DNA of 64,000 nucleotides, from NCBI RefSeq assembly GCF_900114035.1, contig NZ_FORP01000003.1:248001-312000 (forward strand), given 5' to 3'. The notes beneath the pieces are model-generated. The model made no database searches, was not told the DNA's origin, and saw only the letters and a program-made list of their open reading frames with translations. A program made the position numbers and the translations under genes. Positions 33,284 to 41,730 of this stretch are shown one piece after another (the stretch's first letter is position 1; every line of letters begins with the position of its first letter). Source of the stretch: Amycolatopsis sacchari (GTDB lineage: Bacteria > Actinomycetota > Actinomycetes > Mycobacteriales > Pseudonocardiaceae).

Positions 33284-34518
33284 CGTTCCCCTCGCAGGCT
33301 GGCCCGGCGCAACGCGGGCAGGGTGAGGGCGACCAGGCACACGCCGACCACGCACACGAGCCCGCCGCCGATCACCGCGCCCGGCGCGCCGAGCAGCCGG
33401 GCGGCGAGCCCGGCCTCGGCGTTGCCGACCGCGGAACCGCTCGTGGCCTGCGCCAGCCACAGGCTCGACACGCGGCCCTGCAGGTGGTCGGGGGTGTAGT
33501 GCTGCAGCAGCGCGCGCCGCAGGATTTCGGAGGTCGTGTCGGCGGCACCGGCGATCCCGAGGCACACCAACGCGAGCCACAGGTGCCCGGACAACCCGAG
33601 CGCCGTGATCGCCAACCCCCAGCACAGGACGGACGCGATCAGCGCGCGGCCGCTGTGCCGGAAGCGGCCGGTCCAGCCGCTCGCGAGCGCACCGGCGAAC
33701 GCGCCCACCGCGGGCGCGGTGTAGAGCAGCCCGACGGTCGACGGCCCACCGCCGAAGACCTCTTCGCCCAGTTGCGGGAACAGCGAGTACGGCATCGCGA
33801 ACACCATCGCCCACGCGTCGATCAGCAGCAATCCGGCAACCGTGCGGTCCTTGCGCACGAACCGGAACCCCTCCGCGAGCGCACGCAACGGGTGCTGCGG
33901 TTCGCGCTCGGACGGCAGCGGCGGAATGCGCCACATCAACGCGACCCCCGCGAGGTAGCCGATGGCGTCGATCGCGAAGCACGCCGCGACGCCCGGCCCC
34001 GCAGCGAGGAACCCCGCCACCGTCGGCCCGACCATCGCACCGAACTGGCTCGTCACCGTGAACAACGCGCCCGCCGCGGCGAGCTGCGCCGGGGCGACGA
34101 GCGCGGGCACGGCCGCCATCAGCGCCGAGCCGCCGAGCCCGTTGATGGCCCCGGCCAGCACGGCGGCGACGTAGACGAACCCGAGCAGCGGGTGCGGCAG
34201 CGCGGCGTTGACCGCGAGCCCGGCGAGGACGACGGCCACGAGCGTGCGCGTGCCGAGGATCAGGCGCCGCCGGTCCAGCCGGTCGGCCAGCACCCCGCCC
34301 GCGAGCAACCCCGCGAGGAGCGCCAGCCCGAACACCAGGCTCACCAGCCCGACCTGGACCGAGGACCCGGTGAGCTGGTAGACGTGCAGGTTGATCGCGA
34401 CGTTCGTCAGCGCCGTCGTGAGCACGGTGAGGGTCTGCGCGGTGAACACCCGCCGGTACCCGGAACTGGTGCGGAGCGGTGTGACGTCGATGACGAGTTC
34501 GCCGAGCCGCACGAGCAC
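33256..34518 (-). CDS. MFS exporter, probably for the siderophore
   Basis: A predicted 420-residue major facilitator with about twelve hydrophobic segments, of the EntS-like exporter group (start ...RVFTAQTLTVLTTALTNVAINLHVYQLTGSS). The motif A region GGVLADRLDRRRL lies between helices 2 and 3. Inference: it exports the apo-siderophore. The start is GTG 34518 after GGAGGGAGA; GTG 34512 is an alternative. It is divergent from the aryl-AMP ligase with a shared iron box between them. The hydrolase gene overlaps its 3' end by 28 bp. Confidence 0.9.
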   Translation of the reverse strand: MLVRLGELVIDVTPLRTSSGYRRVFTAQTLTVLTTALTNVAINLHVYQLTGSSVQVGLVSLVFGLALLAGLLAGGVLADRLDRRRLILGTRTLVAVVLAGLAVNAALPHPLLGFVYVAAVLAGAINGLGGSALMAAVPALVAPAQLAAAGALFTVTSQFGAMVGPTVAGFLAAGPGVAACFAIDAIGYLAGVALMWRIPPLPSEREPQHPLRALAEGFRFVRKDRTVAGLLLIDAWAMVFAMPYSLFPQLGEEVFGGGPSTVGLLYTAPAVGAFAGALASGWTGRFRHSGRALIASVLCWGLAITALGLSGHLWLALVCLGIAGAADTTSEILRRALLQHYTPDHLQGRVSSLWLAQATSGSAVGNAEAGLAARLLGAPGAVIGGGLVCVVGVCLVALTLPALRRASLRGERCPSLPSTA

Positions 34519-34533
34519 TCTCCCTCCGAGAAC

Positions 34534-34552
34534 ATCGGCTAGCCTAACCTAA
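34534..34552. promoter_or_regulatory. Divergent iron box
   Basis: ATCGGCTAGCCTAACCTAA matches the DtxR/IdeR consensus at 15 of 19 positions, with a perfect right half. It lies between the exporter (start 34518, minus) and the aryl-AMP ligase (start 34581, plus), so one operator could repress both transcripts. Confidence 0.85.
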
Positions 34553-34580
34553 GCTCGTCGCCTGACCCAAGGAGCTGCGG

Positions 34581-36116
34581 ATGCTGGACGGGTGTGTGCC
34601 CTGGCCGGAGGAACTGGCCGAGCGCTACCGGGCAGAGGGGTACTGGACCGGAGAACCGCTGGACCGCCTGGTGCTGGCCGGGGTCGAGCGCCATCCGGAC
34701 CGCGTCGCGCTGGTCGGCCCCGACGGCTCGAAGTGGACGTACGCGGAGCTGGACGCGTGGATCGCCCGCCTGGCGGCCGGACTCGCACCGCTCATCGCGC
34801 CCCGCGAGCGGGTCGTGGTGCAGCTGCCCAACATCCCCGAGTTCGTCGCGTTGTTCTTCGCGCTGCTGCGGATCGGCGCACTTCCCGTGCTGGCCCTGCC
34901 CGCACACCGCGAAGCCGAGATCGTCCCGCTGTGCGAGCTGAGCGAAGCGGTCGCGTACTTCATCACCGAGGAGTACCGGGAGCTCTCCCGCGTCGTGACG
35001 AAAGCCGTGCCGGGGCTCAAGCACGTCATCGCGGCCGAGGACCTGCCCACGGCCGATCCCGTGCCGCTGCCCGAACCGGACCCCGCGGACGTCGCGCTCT
35101 TCCTGCTTTCCGGCGGCACCACGGGCACGCCGAAGCTGATCCCGCGCACGCACAACGACTACCTCTACAACGCGCGCGCGAGCGCCGAGGTCTCCGGCTT
35201 CGACGAGTCCACTGTGTACCTGGTGGCGTTGCCCGCCGCCCACAACTTCGCACTGGCCTCCCCCGGCTTGCTCGGCGCCTTCGCCGCGGGCGGGACGGTA
35301 GTGCTCGCTCCCGATCCCAGTCCGGACACGGCTTTCGCCTTGATCGAACGGGAGAAGGTCACCGTCACCGCGGTCGTGCCACCGGTCGCACTGCTGTGGA
35401 TGGACGCGGCGGAGTTCGCCGACGAGGACCTCTCCAGCCTCCGGTTGTTGCAGGTCGGCGGGGCGAAGCTGAGCGCCGAACCCGCGAGCCGCGTGCGCGA
35501 ATCGCTGGGGTGCGCGCTGCAGCAGGTGTTCGGCATGGCCGAGGGGCTGCTGAACTTCACGCGCCTCGACGACCCCGAGGAGCTGGTCGTCACCACGCAG
35601 GGCCGTCCACTGTGCCCCGCCGACGAGGTGCGTGTGCTGGAGAACGGCGAGCTGCTCACGCGCGGCCCGTACACGCTGCGCGGCTACTACCGCGCGGAGG
35701 AGCACAACGCGCGGTCCTTCACCGAGGACGACTTCTACCGCAGCGGGGACGTCGTGCGGCAGCTGCCGTCCGGACACCTGATCGTCGAGGGCCGGGTCAA
35801 GGACCAGATCAACCGCGGCGGCGAGAAGATCCCCGCCGAGGAGCTGGAGAACCACCTGCTCGCCCATCCCGCGGTGCACGACGCGGCGGTCGTCGGGATG
35901 GCCGATCCCGTGCTGGGCGAGCGGACGTGCGCGTTCCTCGTGGTGCGCGGCGAGGCGCCGAAGCTGCGGGAGATCACGAAGTTCCTGCGGGAGCGCGGGG
36001 TCGCCGAGTACAAGCTGCCGGACCGGGTGGAGGTGCTCGACGCCTTCCCGCTCACCAAGGTGGGCAAGGTCAGCAAGACCGAGCTGGCCCGGCGCCTCGC
36101 CGGTGAAGCGGGGTGA
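34581..36116 (+). CDS. Salicylate-AMP ligase (aryl-activating enzyme)
   Basis: A predicted 511-residue free-standing adenylating enzyme of the EntE/DhbE/YbtE/MbtA group. It has [11 protein letters not shown], the aryl-binding segment [11 protein letters not shown] (His221, Asn222, Phe223, Ser227), [14 protein letters not shown] and a C-terminal Lys in TKVGKVSK. In this family Asn at the second position binds the aryl hydroxyl; Phe223 and Leu324 sit where, as I recall, salicylate enzymes differ from 2,3-dihydroxybenzoate enzymes (Tyr and Val), while Ser227 is the dihydroxybenzoate-type residue. The salicylate synthase in the cluster supports salicylate. AAGGAG precedes the ATG. It loads the ArCP of the NRPS at 10731-14072 and heads an operon with two permeases. 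Confidence 0.93.
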   Translation: MLDGCVPWPEELAERYRAEGYWTGEPLDRLVLAGVERHPDRVALVGPDGSKWTYAELDAWIARLAAGLAPLIAPRERVVVQLPNIPEFVALFFALLRIGALPVLALPAHREAEIVPLCELSEAVAYFITEEYRELSRVVTKAVPGLKHVIAAEDLPTADPVPLPEPDPADVALFLLSGGTTGTPKLIPRTHNDYLYNARASAEVSGFDESTVYLVALPAAHNFALASPGLLGAFAAGGTVVLAPDPSPDTAFALIEREKVTVTAVVPPVALLWMDAAEFADEDLSSLRLLQVGGAKLSAEPASRVRESLGCALQQVFGMAEGLLNFTRLDDPEELVVTTQGRPLCPADEVRVLENGELLTRGPYTLRGYYRAEEHNARSFTEDDFYRSGDVVRQLPSGHLIVEGRVKDQINRGGEKIPAEELENHLLAHPAVHDAAVVGMADPVLGERTCAFLVVRGEAPKLREITKFLRERGVAEYKLPDRVEVLDAFPLTKVGKVSKTELARRLAGEAG

Positions 36117-37096
36117 GGGGCCGCGCACTCGGACTGCTCGCCGCCTTCGCGCTCCTGGTCCTCCTCGCGCTGCTGAGCGTCGCCGTGGGCGCGCGCTCGG
36201 TCCCACTGTCCACTGTGGTCCACCTGCTGTTCGAACGCGACGGTTCCGACGCGTCGTACGTGGTGTGGGACCTGCGGATCCCCCGCACGCTCATCGGCAT
36301 CGCGGTGGGCGCCTCGCTCGGGGTCGCGGGCGCGGTGATGCAGGCGCTGACCCGCAACCCGCTCGCCGACCCCGGTTTGCTGGGCGTGAACGCCGGGGCG
36401 TCGGCCGCGGCGGCGTTGTCGGTCACCGTGCTGGGGCTGACCGACCTGCGGGCGTTCGTGTGGTTCGCGTTCGCGGGCGCGGCGATCGCGGGCACCGCGC
36501 TGTACCTGATCGCCGGGCGCGGCGGCGCCTCCCCAGTACGGCTCGCGCTCGCGGGTACCGCGGTGTCGGCGGCGCTGACCGGGCTCACGCAGGGGCTCAC
36601 CCTCCTCGACCAGCAGACGCTCGACCAGATGCGGTTCTGGACCGTGGGTTCGCTGTCGCGGGCCGACGCCGGGACGCTCGTGCGCGTGCTGCCGTTCCTC
36701 GCGGTCGGTCTGGTGCTGGCGCTGCTGCTCGCGCGCCCGCTGAACGCGCTGGCGCTCGGGGACGACGCCGGGAAGTCGCTGGGCGCGCACCTCGGGCGTA
36801 CGCGCCTGCTGTCGCTGCTGGCGGTGACGTTGCTGGCGGGCGCGGCGACGGCGGCGGTGGGTCCACTGGTGTTCGTCGGGCTCGCGGTGCCGCACATGGT
36901 GCGGGCGCTGACCGGGCCGGACCAGCGGTGGGTGCTGCCGTACTGCGCGGTCCTCGCGCCCGCGTTGCTGCTGGCCGCGGACGTGGTGGGCCGGGTGATC
37001 GCGCGCGAGGAGATCGACGTGGGCGTGGTGACGGCGTTGCTGGGCGCGCCGGTGTTCATCTGGCTGGTGCGGCGGAACAAGGCGGCCAGGGCATGA
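36113..37096 (+). CDS. FecCD-type siderophore ABC permease 1
   Basis: A predicted 327-residue permease with about nine to ten hydrophobic segments, of the FecCD/BtuC family. Family landmarks include [20 protein letters not shown] near residue 60 and [19 protein letters not shown]. The C-terminal half carries the cytoplasmic loop contacting the ATPase ([16 protein letters not shown]). The GTG at 36113 overlaps the ligase stop as GTGA. With the next gene it would form the membrane channel for ferric-siderophore import. No ATP-binding subunit is encoded in the window. Confidence 0.95.
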   Translation: MRGRALGLLAAFALLVLLALLSVAVGARSVPLSTVVHLLFERDGSDASYVVWDLRIPRTLIGIAVGASLGVAGAVMQALTRNPLADPGLLGVNAGASAAAALSVTVLGLTDLRAFVWFAFAGAAIAGTALYLIAGRGGASPVRLALAGTAVSAALTGLTQGLTLLDQQTLDQMRFWTVGSLSRADAGTLVRVLPFLAVGLVLALLLARPLNALALGDDAGKSLGAHLGRTRLLSLLAVTLLAGAATAAVGPLVFVGLAVPHMVRALTGPDQRWVLPYCAVLAPALLLAADVVGRVIAREEIDVGVVTALLGAPVFIWLVRRNKAARA

Positions 37097-38073
37097 TCAC
37101 GTCTCGTTCCGTGGTGGTGTCCACGGTCCTCGTCGTCGCGACCGCGGTGCTCGCCGTGCTCGCGCTGGGTGTGGGCGCGATTTCCGTGGCGCCGCTGGAC
37201 GTCGTGCGCACGCTGCTGGGCAACGGCAGCAGGCTGACGAACTTCGCGGTGCTCGACCTGCGGCTGCCGCGCGTGCTGATCGCGGTGTGCGTCGGGGCGG
37301 CGCTGGGCATGAGCGGGGCGGTGTTCCAGAGCCTGTCCCGCAACCCGCTGGGCAGCCCGGACATCATCGGCTTCAACTACGGGGCGACGACCGGCGGGCT
37401 GCTGGCGATCCTCACGTTCGGCAGCGGCCTGCTCGGGATTTCGCTGGGCGCGGTCGCGGGCGGGCTGGTCACGGCGCTCGCGGTGTACCTGCTGGCGTGG
37501 CAGCGCGGGGTGCGCGGCAGCCGGCTGGTGCTGGTGGGCATCGGGATCAGCGCGATCCTGCAGGCGGTCAACTTCTACCTGATCGTCAACGCGAAACTGG
37601 CCGACGTCTCCCGCGCGACGGTGTGGCTGATGGGCAGTCTCAACAACCTCGGATGGGAGCACGTGTGGCCGGTGGTGCTCGCGCTGGCGTTCGTGGTGCC
37701 GCTGCTGCTGGCGGGCACGCGGCGGCTGAACATCCTCGAAATGGGCGACGATTCGGCGGCGGCGCTGGGGGTGCGGGTCGAGCGCAGCAGGCTGTACCTG
37801 ATCGTCGTCGGCACGGCGGCGTGTGCAGTCGCGACGGCGGTCGCCGGGCCGATCGCGTTCGTGTCGCTGACCGCGCCCCAGCTCGCGAAGCGCCTCACGC
37901 GCGCGCCCGGGGCGGGCGTGCTCCCGGCGGCGTGGCTGGGCGGTTTCCTCGTGCTGGCGGCGGATTTCGTCGCGCAGCGCGTCGCCGGGAGCGGCACGCT
38001 GCCGGTCGGCGTGGCGACGGCCGCGCTCGGCGGGGTGTGCCTGGGCTGGCTACTCCGCCGTTCCCGCCGGTGA
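37093..38073 (+). CDS. FecCD-type siderophore ABC permease 2
   Basis: A predicted 326-residue permease, paralogous to the preceding one: LRLPRVLIAVCVGAALGMSG, LSRNPLGSPDIIGFNYGAT and a loop VAGPIAFVSLTAPQLAKR. The ATG at 37093 overlaps the upstream stop as ATGA, so the two permeases are translationally coupled. Partner of the lipoprotein at 9183. Its last 24 bp overlap the convergent MarR gene, so there is no room for a dedicated terminator. The operon ends here without an ATPase. Confidence 0.95.
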   Translation: MITSRSVVVSTVLVVATAVLAVLALGVGAISVAPLDVVRTLLGNGSRLTNFAVLDLRLPRVLIAVCVGAALGMSGAVFQSLSRNPLGSPDIIGFNYGATTGGLLAILTFGSGLLGISLGAVAGGLVTALAVYLLAWQRGVRGSRLVLVGIGISAILQAVNFYLIVNAKLADVSRATVWLMGSLNNLGWEHVWPVVLALAFVVPLLLAGTRRLNILEMGDDSAAALGVRVERSRLYLIVVGTAACAVATAVAGPIAFVSLTAPQLAKRLTRAPGAGVLPAAWLGGFLVLAADFVAQRVAGSGTLPVGVATAALGGVCLGWLLRRSRR

Positions 38074-38448
38074 CCCGGCGGCCGCTTCGTAGGCGAGCAG
38101 GGTGTCCACGAACAGGCGGCGCTGCTCGGGCGTCAGCGGCGTCAGGACCTTGCGCCAGGCCGCCGCGCCCCGGGCCAGCCAGGCCCTGATCGCGGGCTCC
38201 TGGTCCGGCGCGATGCGGATGATCCGCCGCCGCCGGTCGGCCTCGTCCTCGGTGCGTTCGAGGATCCCCTTCCGGTTCAGGTCGCCGACGAGCAGGTACG
38301 ACAGCAACGAGAGGTGCCGGGGGCCAGCGCGAACGAGCGCAGCGACTCCGGCACCGGGATCTTCTTCCGCCCTGCCCACGAGCCGGGGCATGAGCAACAG
38401 CAGCGCGCGGACGGCGTCGTCCACCTCCTGGTCAGCAGCCGCGGGCAT
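38050..38448 (-). CDS. MarR-family regulator
   Basis: A predicted 132-residue regulator with a winged helix: LSLLSYLLVGDLNRKGILERT and the wing DEADRRRRIIRIAPD, typical of MarR. The N-terminal DQEVDDAVRALLLLMPRLV helix and the C-terminal helices would form the dimer. The ATG at 38448 lacks a strong ribosome site; a longer frame to 38643 is antisense to the next gene and less likely. Divergent from the small protein at 38477 with only 28 bp between starts, so it may regulate that gene. It overlaps the permease 3' end by 24 bp. Confidence 0.8.
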   Translation of the reverse strand: MPAAADQEVDDAVRALLLLMPRLVGRAEEDPGAGVAALVRAGPRHLSLLSYLLVGDLNRKGILERTEDEADRRRRIIRIAPDQEPAIRAWLARGAAAWRKVLTPLTPEQRRLFVDTLLAYEAAAGSPAGTAE

Positions 38449-38476
38449 GACGGTCTCGTCGAGTGCTTCCTCGCTG

Positions 38477-38809
38477 ATGTGCACGCTCGAGGTCGAACTG
38501 ATCCAAGCACTGACCGACGCCATCGGGGACGTGTACGGGGAACAGTTCAGCCGCCTCGCGGGCGTCGACCTCATCGGCATCCCGCGGCGGCGCCGGGGCA
38601 CGGGCGGCGTCGCGGGGAACGACGAAGTCCTGGTCACGCTCAACCTGCGGGAAGGCGCCTACCGCGTGCCGGACGCCCAGGCCCGGCTGATCACGGCCAT
38701 CACCGACCGCGTGGTCGGCGCGCTGGGCGAGGACGTCCGGGACCGGGTCGTCGTCACCCTCACCGCGACGCCGGGCGGCTACATCGGAACCGGCGGCAAG
38801 GTGGCCTGA
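38477..38809 (+). CDS. Small tautomerase-like protein
   Basis: A predicted 110-residue protein. The sequence looks like two similar beta-alpha-beta halves, each ending near a P-x-x-G-T-G-G motif (IPRRRRGTGG about 36-45; GGYIGTGGKVA at the end). The second half (ARLITAITDRVVGAL...RVVVTLTATPGG) resembles 4-oxalocrotonate tautomerase/MIF folds. The catalytic N-terminal proline of that superfamily is not present at the chosen start (MCTLEVEL), so activity is doubtful. It is divergent from the MarR gene, which may control it. The family assignment is tentative. Confidence 0.55.
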   Translation: MCTLEVELIQALTDAIGDVYGEQFSRLAGVDLIGIPRRRRGTGGVAGNDEVLVTLNLREGAYRVPDAQARLITAITDRVVGALGEDVRDRVVVTLTATPGGYIGTGGKVA

Positions 38810-38817
38810 AGATCCCT

Positions 38818-39396
38818 TCACACGGACCGTTGCCCGATGACCGCGTGCAGCGAGAGCAGCGCATCGGACAGGTGCTCACGGAGGGGCCGGCCGTCGGCGG
38901 CCTCCGCCCAGGTCCGCATCGCCATCTGCTGGACGAGGACCCCGACACCGGCGGCGAGGAGCGCTGTGCCGGAGTCGACGCCCCGGGCACGCAGCGCCTC
39001 GACGATGGCGTCCGCGAGGGCGGCCCGCTTGCCCCATTCGCGTTCCCGTAGCTCGGGGTTGGCGTCGATGATCTCCCGGCGCCGGGCCACGGCGGCGCGG
39101 CGTTCCTCGAACATCACGTCGGCGGCGGCTTGCAGACCACGCAGCACGGCGTCGACGGGTGACACCGAACCGGCGCACGCGGCGATTTCGGCGACGACCA
39201 GCTCGCGCTGACGCTCGGACACGGGCCCGAAGAGCGCCTCCCGCTTGTCGGCGAAGTGATTGAAGAACGTCCGTTTGGTGAGCCCCGCGCGCTCGGCGAT
39301 CTCGGCGACCGTGGTCCGCTCGAACCCCTGTTCGGCGAAGAGGTCGATCGCGGCCGCCTGCAGGCGGCCCACCGCGTCCGGTTCCCATCGAGGCAT
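38818..39396 (-). CDS. TetR-family regulator
   Basis: A predicted 192-residue regulator. The N-terminal helix-turn-helix (about 10-58) reads AAIDLFAEQGFERTTVAEIAERAGLTKRTFFNHFADK, in pieces typical of TetR proteins. The C-terminal part is a helical ligand domain. ATG 39396 is chosen; a 12-codon upstream extension would run into the operator. It is divergent from the reductase gene at 39483, and two palindromes lie in the 86-bp space. Inference: it represses itself and the reductase, responding to a small molecule. Confidence 0.92.
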   Translation of the reverse strand: MPRWEPDAVGRLQAAAIDLFAEQGFERTTVAEIAERAGLTKRTFFNHFADKREALFGPVSERQRELVVAEIAACAGSVSPVDAVLRGLQAAADVMFEERRAAVARRREIIDANPELREREWGKRAALADAIVEALRARGVDSGTALLAAGVGVLVQQMAMRTWAEAADGRPLREHLSDALLSLHAVIGQRSV

Positions 39397-39410
39397 CCCG
39401 CTCAGCCTAT

Positions 39411-39431
39411 CGATTGCACCAAGTGCAGTCA
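39411..39431. promoter_or_regulatory. TetR operator 1
   Basis: The 21-bp sequence CGATTGCACCAAGTGCAGTCA is an imperfect palindrome of half-site GATTGCAC. It lies 14 bp upstream of the TetR start codon. Confidence 0.75.
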
Positions 39432-39442
39432 CGGCGCTAGGG

Positions 39443-39463
39443 TGATTACATCAAGTGCAATCA
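39443..39463. promoter_or_regulatory. TetR operator 2
   Basis: TGATTACATCAAGTGCAATCA is an imperfect palindrome sharing the TGATT-x-CA half-site with operator 1. Its centre is 32 bp from that of operator 1, about three helical turns, so two dimers could bind the same face. It lies 19 bp upstream of the reductase start codon. Confidence 0.75.
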
Positions 39464-39482
39464 CTTGTTGAGGAGATCCCCT

Positions 39483-40376
39483 GTGCACGTGTTCGTCACC
39501 GGCGCCTCCGGGCGCATCGCCGCCGCGGTCATCCCCGAGCTGCTGGCCGCCGGCCACACCGTCACCGGGCTGGCCCGCTCGGATCAGGCCGCCACGGCCG
39601 TCCGAGCACGCGGAGCCGACGTGGTCCGAGGGGATCTGACCGACCTCGATGCCTTGACCACGGCGGCCCGCGAAGCCGACGGCGTCATCCACCTCGCGTT
39701 CCAGAACCAGGAGATGCGAGAAGGCGACCTGGCCGGCGCGGTCACGGCGGACCTGCGCGCCATCGAGGCGATGGCGGCCGCGCTGGAGGGCTCGGGCAAA
39801 CCCTTCGTGGGGACGGCCGCCACGCTCGGGCTGATCCTGGCCGGATTCACCGGGCGGCTCACCGAGGACGACGCGCTGCCCGGCGGTCCGCGGATCGACG
39901 CCGAGAACAGGGTGATCGCGCTCGCCGGCCACGGCGTCCGCTCCTCGGTCGTCCGCCTGCCGCCGACGGTGCACAGCCCGGGCCAGTACGGCTTCGCCTC
40001 GGCCCTGATCGCGATCGCCCGCGCCACCGGCGTCGCCGGTTACCTGGGCGACGGAGCGAACCGCTGGCCCTCGGCCGGCACCCAGGACGTCGGCCGCCTC
40101 TACCGCGTGGCGCTCGAGTCCGCGCCGGCCGGGTCCAGGCTGCACGCCGTCGCCGAAGAAGGCATCGCCCTCCGCGACCTCGCGGCGATGATCGGCCGCC
40201 GTCTCGGCGTTCCGGCCGGTCCGGTCGCCCCGGAGAACGCCGAGCGGCACTTCGGCTTCCTCAGCGCCTTCATCGGCCTCGACAACCACACCTCCAACCG
40301 CATCACCCGGGACCTGCTCGGCTGGACACCGACCGGGCCCGGGCTCGGCACCGACCTCACGGGATCACCCCGGTAG
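39483..40376 (+). CDS. NAD(P)-dependent epimerase/reductase (atypical SDR)
   Basis: A predicted 297-residue Rossmann protein. The N-terminal glycine motif is TGASGRIAAAV (T-G-x-x-G-x-I), followed by D in RGDLTD and a downstream helix; this suits the extended/atypical SDR group. The usual Y-x-x-x-K pair is not evident, which is common in atypical members. GTG 39483 follows GAGGAG. It is divergent from the TetR gene with shared operators, so it is the likely target. Its stop is 2 bp from the stop of the convergent salicylate synthase gene. The substrate is unknown; no link to siderophore chemistry is visible. Confidence 0.85.
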   Translation: MHVFVTGASGRIAAAVIPELLAAGHTVTGLARSDQAATAVRARGADVVRGDLTDLDALTTAAREADGVIHLAFQNQEMREGDLAGAVTADLRAIEAMAAALEGSGKPFVGTAATLGLILAGFTGRLTEDDALPGGPRIDAENRVIALAGHGVRSSVVRLPPTVHSPGQYGFASALIAIARATGVAGYLGDGANRWPSAGTQDVGRLYRVALESAPAGSRLHAVAEEGIALRDLAAMIGRRLGVPAGPVAPENAERHFGFLSAFIGLDNHTSNRITRDLLGWTPTGPGLGTDLTGSPR

Positions 40377-40378
40377 CG

Positions 40379-41641
40379 CTACGCCGGCACGACGTAGGGC
40401 GCCACGCTGGTCAACTTCTCGCACGTCTCCTCGAACTCGCGTTCCGGGGTGGAGTCCGCGACGATGCCGGCGCCCGCGCGCAGCCACGCCGCGCCGTCCT
40501 CCTGGTACACCGCCCGCAGCACGAGCGCCGCGTCCAGCGAACCGTCGTCGGAGGCCGTGAGCACCGCACCCGAGTACAGTCCGCGTGCTTCGTCGAGCCG
40601 GGCGATCGCGTCGAGCGACTCCAGTTTCGGGATGCCCGACGCCGTCACCGCGGGGAACAGCGCTTCCAGCGCGTCCCACGCGGTCCGCCCCTCGGCGAGC
40701 CTGCCGTTGACCAGCGAAGCGAGGTGCTGCACGCTGCCGCGTTCCTTGATCCCCATGAAGTCGCCGACCCGCACCGACTCCGGCGTGCACACCCGCCGCA
40801 GCTCCTCCTGCGCCGTGCGCACCGAGACCGCGTGCTCGAAGATCTCCTTCGGGTTCGACTCCAGCTCCGCGCGGGCCGCCGCGTCCTGCTCGCTCCCGCG
40901 CCCGAAGGCGCGCGTGCCCGCGAGCGGCTGCGTCGTCACCTCGCCCTCGGGCGTCACGGTCACGACCACCTCCGGGCTGAACCCCGCGGCCTCCGCACCG
41001 CCCAGCCGCAGCAGGAACGATCGCGCCGGGGTGTTGGCCGCACGGCCCAGCTCGTACGTCGCGACCAGGTCGGCCTCGTACGGGATCCGCACGGTCCGCG
41101 ACAGGATCACCTTCTGGTACTGCCCCTGCCGGATCTCCTTCACCGCCAACGCGACCCGATCGCGGTAGCCCGCCCCGTCCGCGCGCACGTCGATCGGCCG
41201 CGGCCGCGGCTCGGTGCCGGTGAACGGCTCACGCAGGATCTCCCGCACCCGGGCCTGCTCCTCCCCGGACACGGACACGCCGTCGGCGCCGAGGCGCACC
41301 TCCGTCCGCGGCACGATCAACCGCACCAGATCTCCCGCCGGCGCCGCGGCACCCCGCAACCGCAACCCGGACAGCAGCTTCGAGAATCCAAAGTGGACGA
41401 ACCCGTACGCTCGCCACCCCGGCACGGGCAACGATTCCAGCGCCCGCCGCAACGCCGCGCCCGGTGAACCCGACCACTCGGTCTCCGACTCCACGATCCC
41501 GCGGACCCGGACGTGCGTCGCGTCGAGGGTGATGGTCGCGAGCGCGCCGCCCGCGAACGTCCACGCCCCGTCGCGCTCGTAGACGACGTAGTCCTCGAAC
41601 CCCGCACGCGCCAGTGCCGCGACCGCCCGCAGCTCGTTCAT
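40379..41641 (-). CDS. Salicylate synthase (MbtI/Irp9 type)
   Basis: A predicted 420-residue chorismate-utilising enzyme. It converts chorismate through isochorismate to salicylate and pyruvate. The C-terminal catalytic half shows AGFSPEVVV, TQPLAGTRAFG, NPKEIFEHAVSV, RGSVQHLASLV, LFPAVTASGIPK and RGLYSGAV. These match salicylate synthases, with the Mg-binding KEI-EH and late Glu residues. No separate isochorismate-pyruvate lyase is needed or present. GGAGG precedes the ATG. The hydroxylase and a 30-codon ORF lie upstream in the same orientation, so it should be in the iron-box-controlled transcript starting near 43019. Confidence 0.94.
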   Translation of the reverse strand: MNELRAVAALARAGFEDYVVYERDGAWTFAGGALATITLDATHVRVRGIVESETEWSGSPGAALRRALESLPVPGWRAYGFVHFGFSKLLSGLRLRGAAAPAGDLVRLIVPRTEVRLGADGVSVSGEEQARVREILREPFTGTEPRPRPIDVRADGAGYRDRVALAVKEIRQGQYQKVILSRTVRIPYEADLVATYELGRAANTPARSFLLRLGGAEAAGFSPEVVVTVTPEGEVTTQPLAGTRAFGRGSEQDAAARAELESNPKEIFEHAVSVRTAQEELRRVCTPESVRVGDFMGIKERGSVQHLASLVNGRLAEGRTAWDALEALFPAVTASGIPKLESLDAIARLDEARGLYSGAVLTASDDGSLDAALVLRAVYQEDGAAWLRAGAGIVADSTPEREFEETCEKLTSVAPYVVPA

Positions 41642-41730
41642 GCGACCTCCTCTCCGGACGCGGCAAGCCGCGGCTGTGTCACGACGTCGGCAAGCATGGT
41701 GTCTGACGGTTCGGTCGCAAGCTCCCTCAC
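41638..41730 (-). CDS. Possible 30-residue coupled small ORF
   Basis: A GTG start at 41730 overlaps the hydroxylase stop as GTGA, and the stop overlaps the salicylate synthase start as ATGA. The frame contains TEPSDTMLADVVTQPRLAA. The two perfect couplings argue for translation. Against it, third-position GC is about 73%, lower than its neighbours, and no ribosome site is evident. It could be a coupling device rather than a functional peptide. I recognise no family. Confidence 0.35.
   Translation of the reverse strand: MRELATEPSDTMLADVVTQPRLAASGEEVA

Noticed and set aside
34539..36206. Minus-strand frame of 555 codons opposite the salicylate-AMP ligase
   Set aside because: Antisense shadow; the plus-strand protein has every family motif.
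38449..38643. Longer MarR protein of 197 residues
   Set aside because: The additional N-terminus is antisense to the small tautomerase-like gene and is Ser/Pro/Arg-rich without similarity to MarR.
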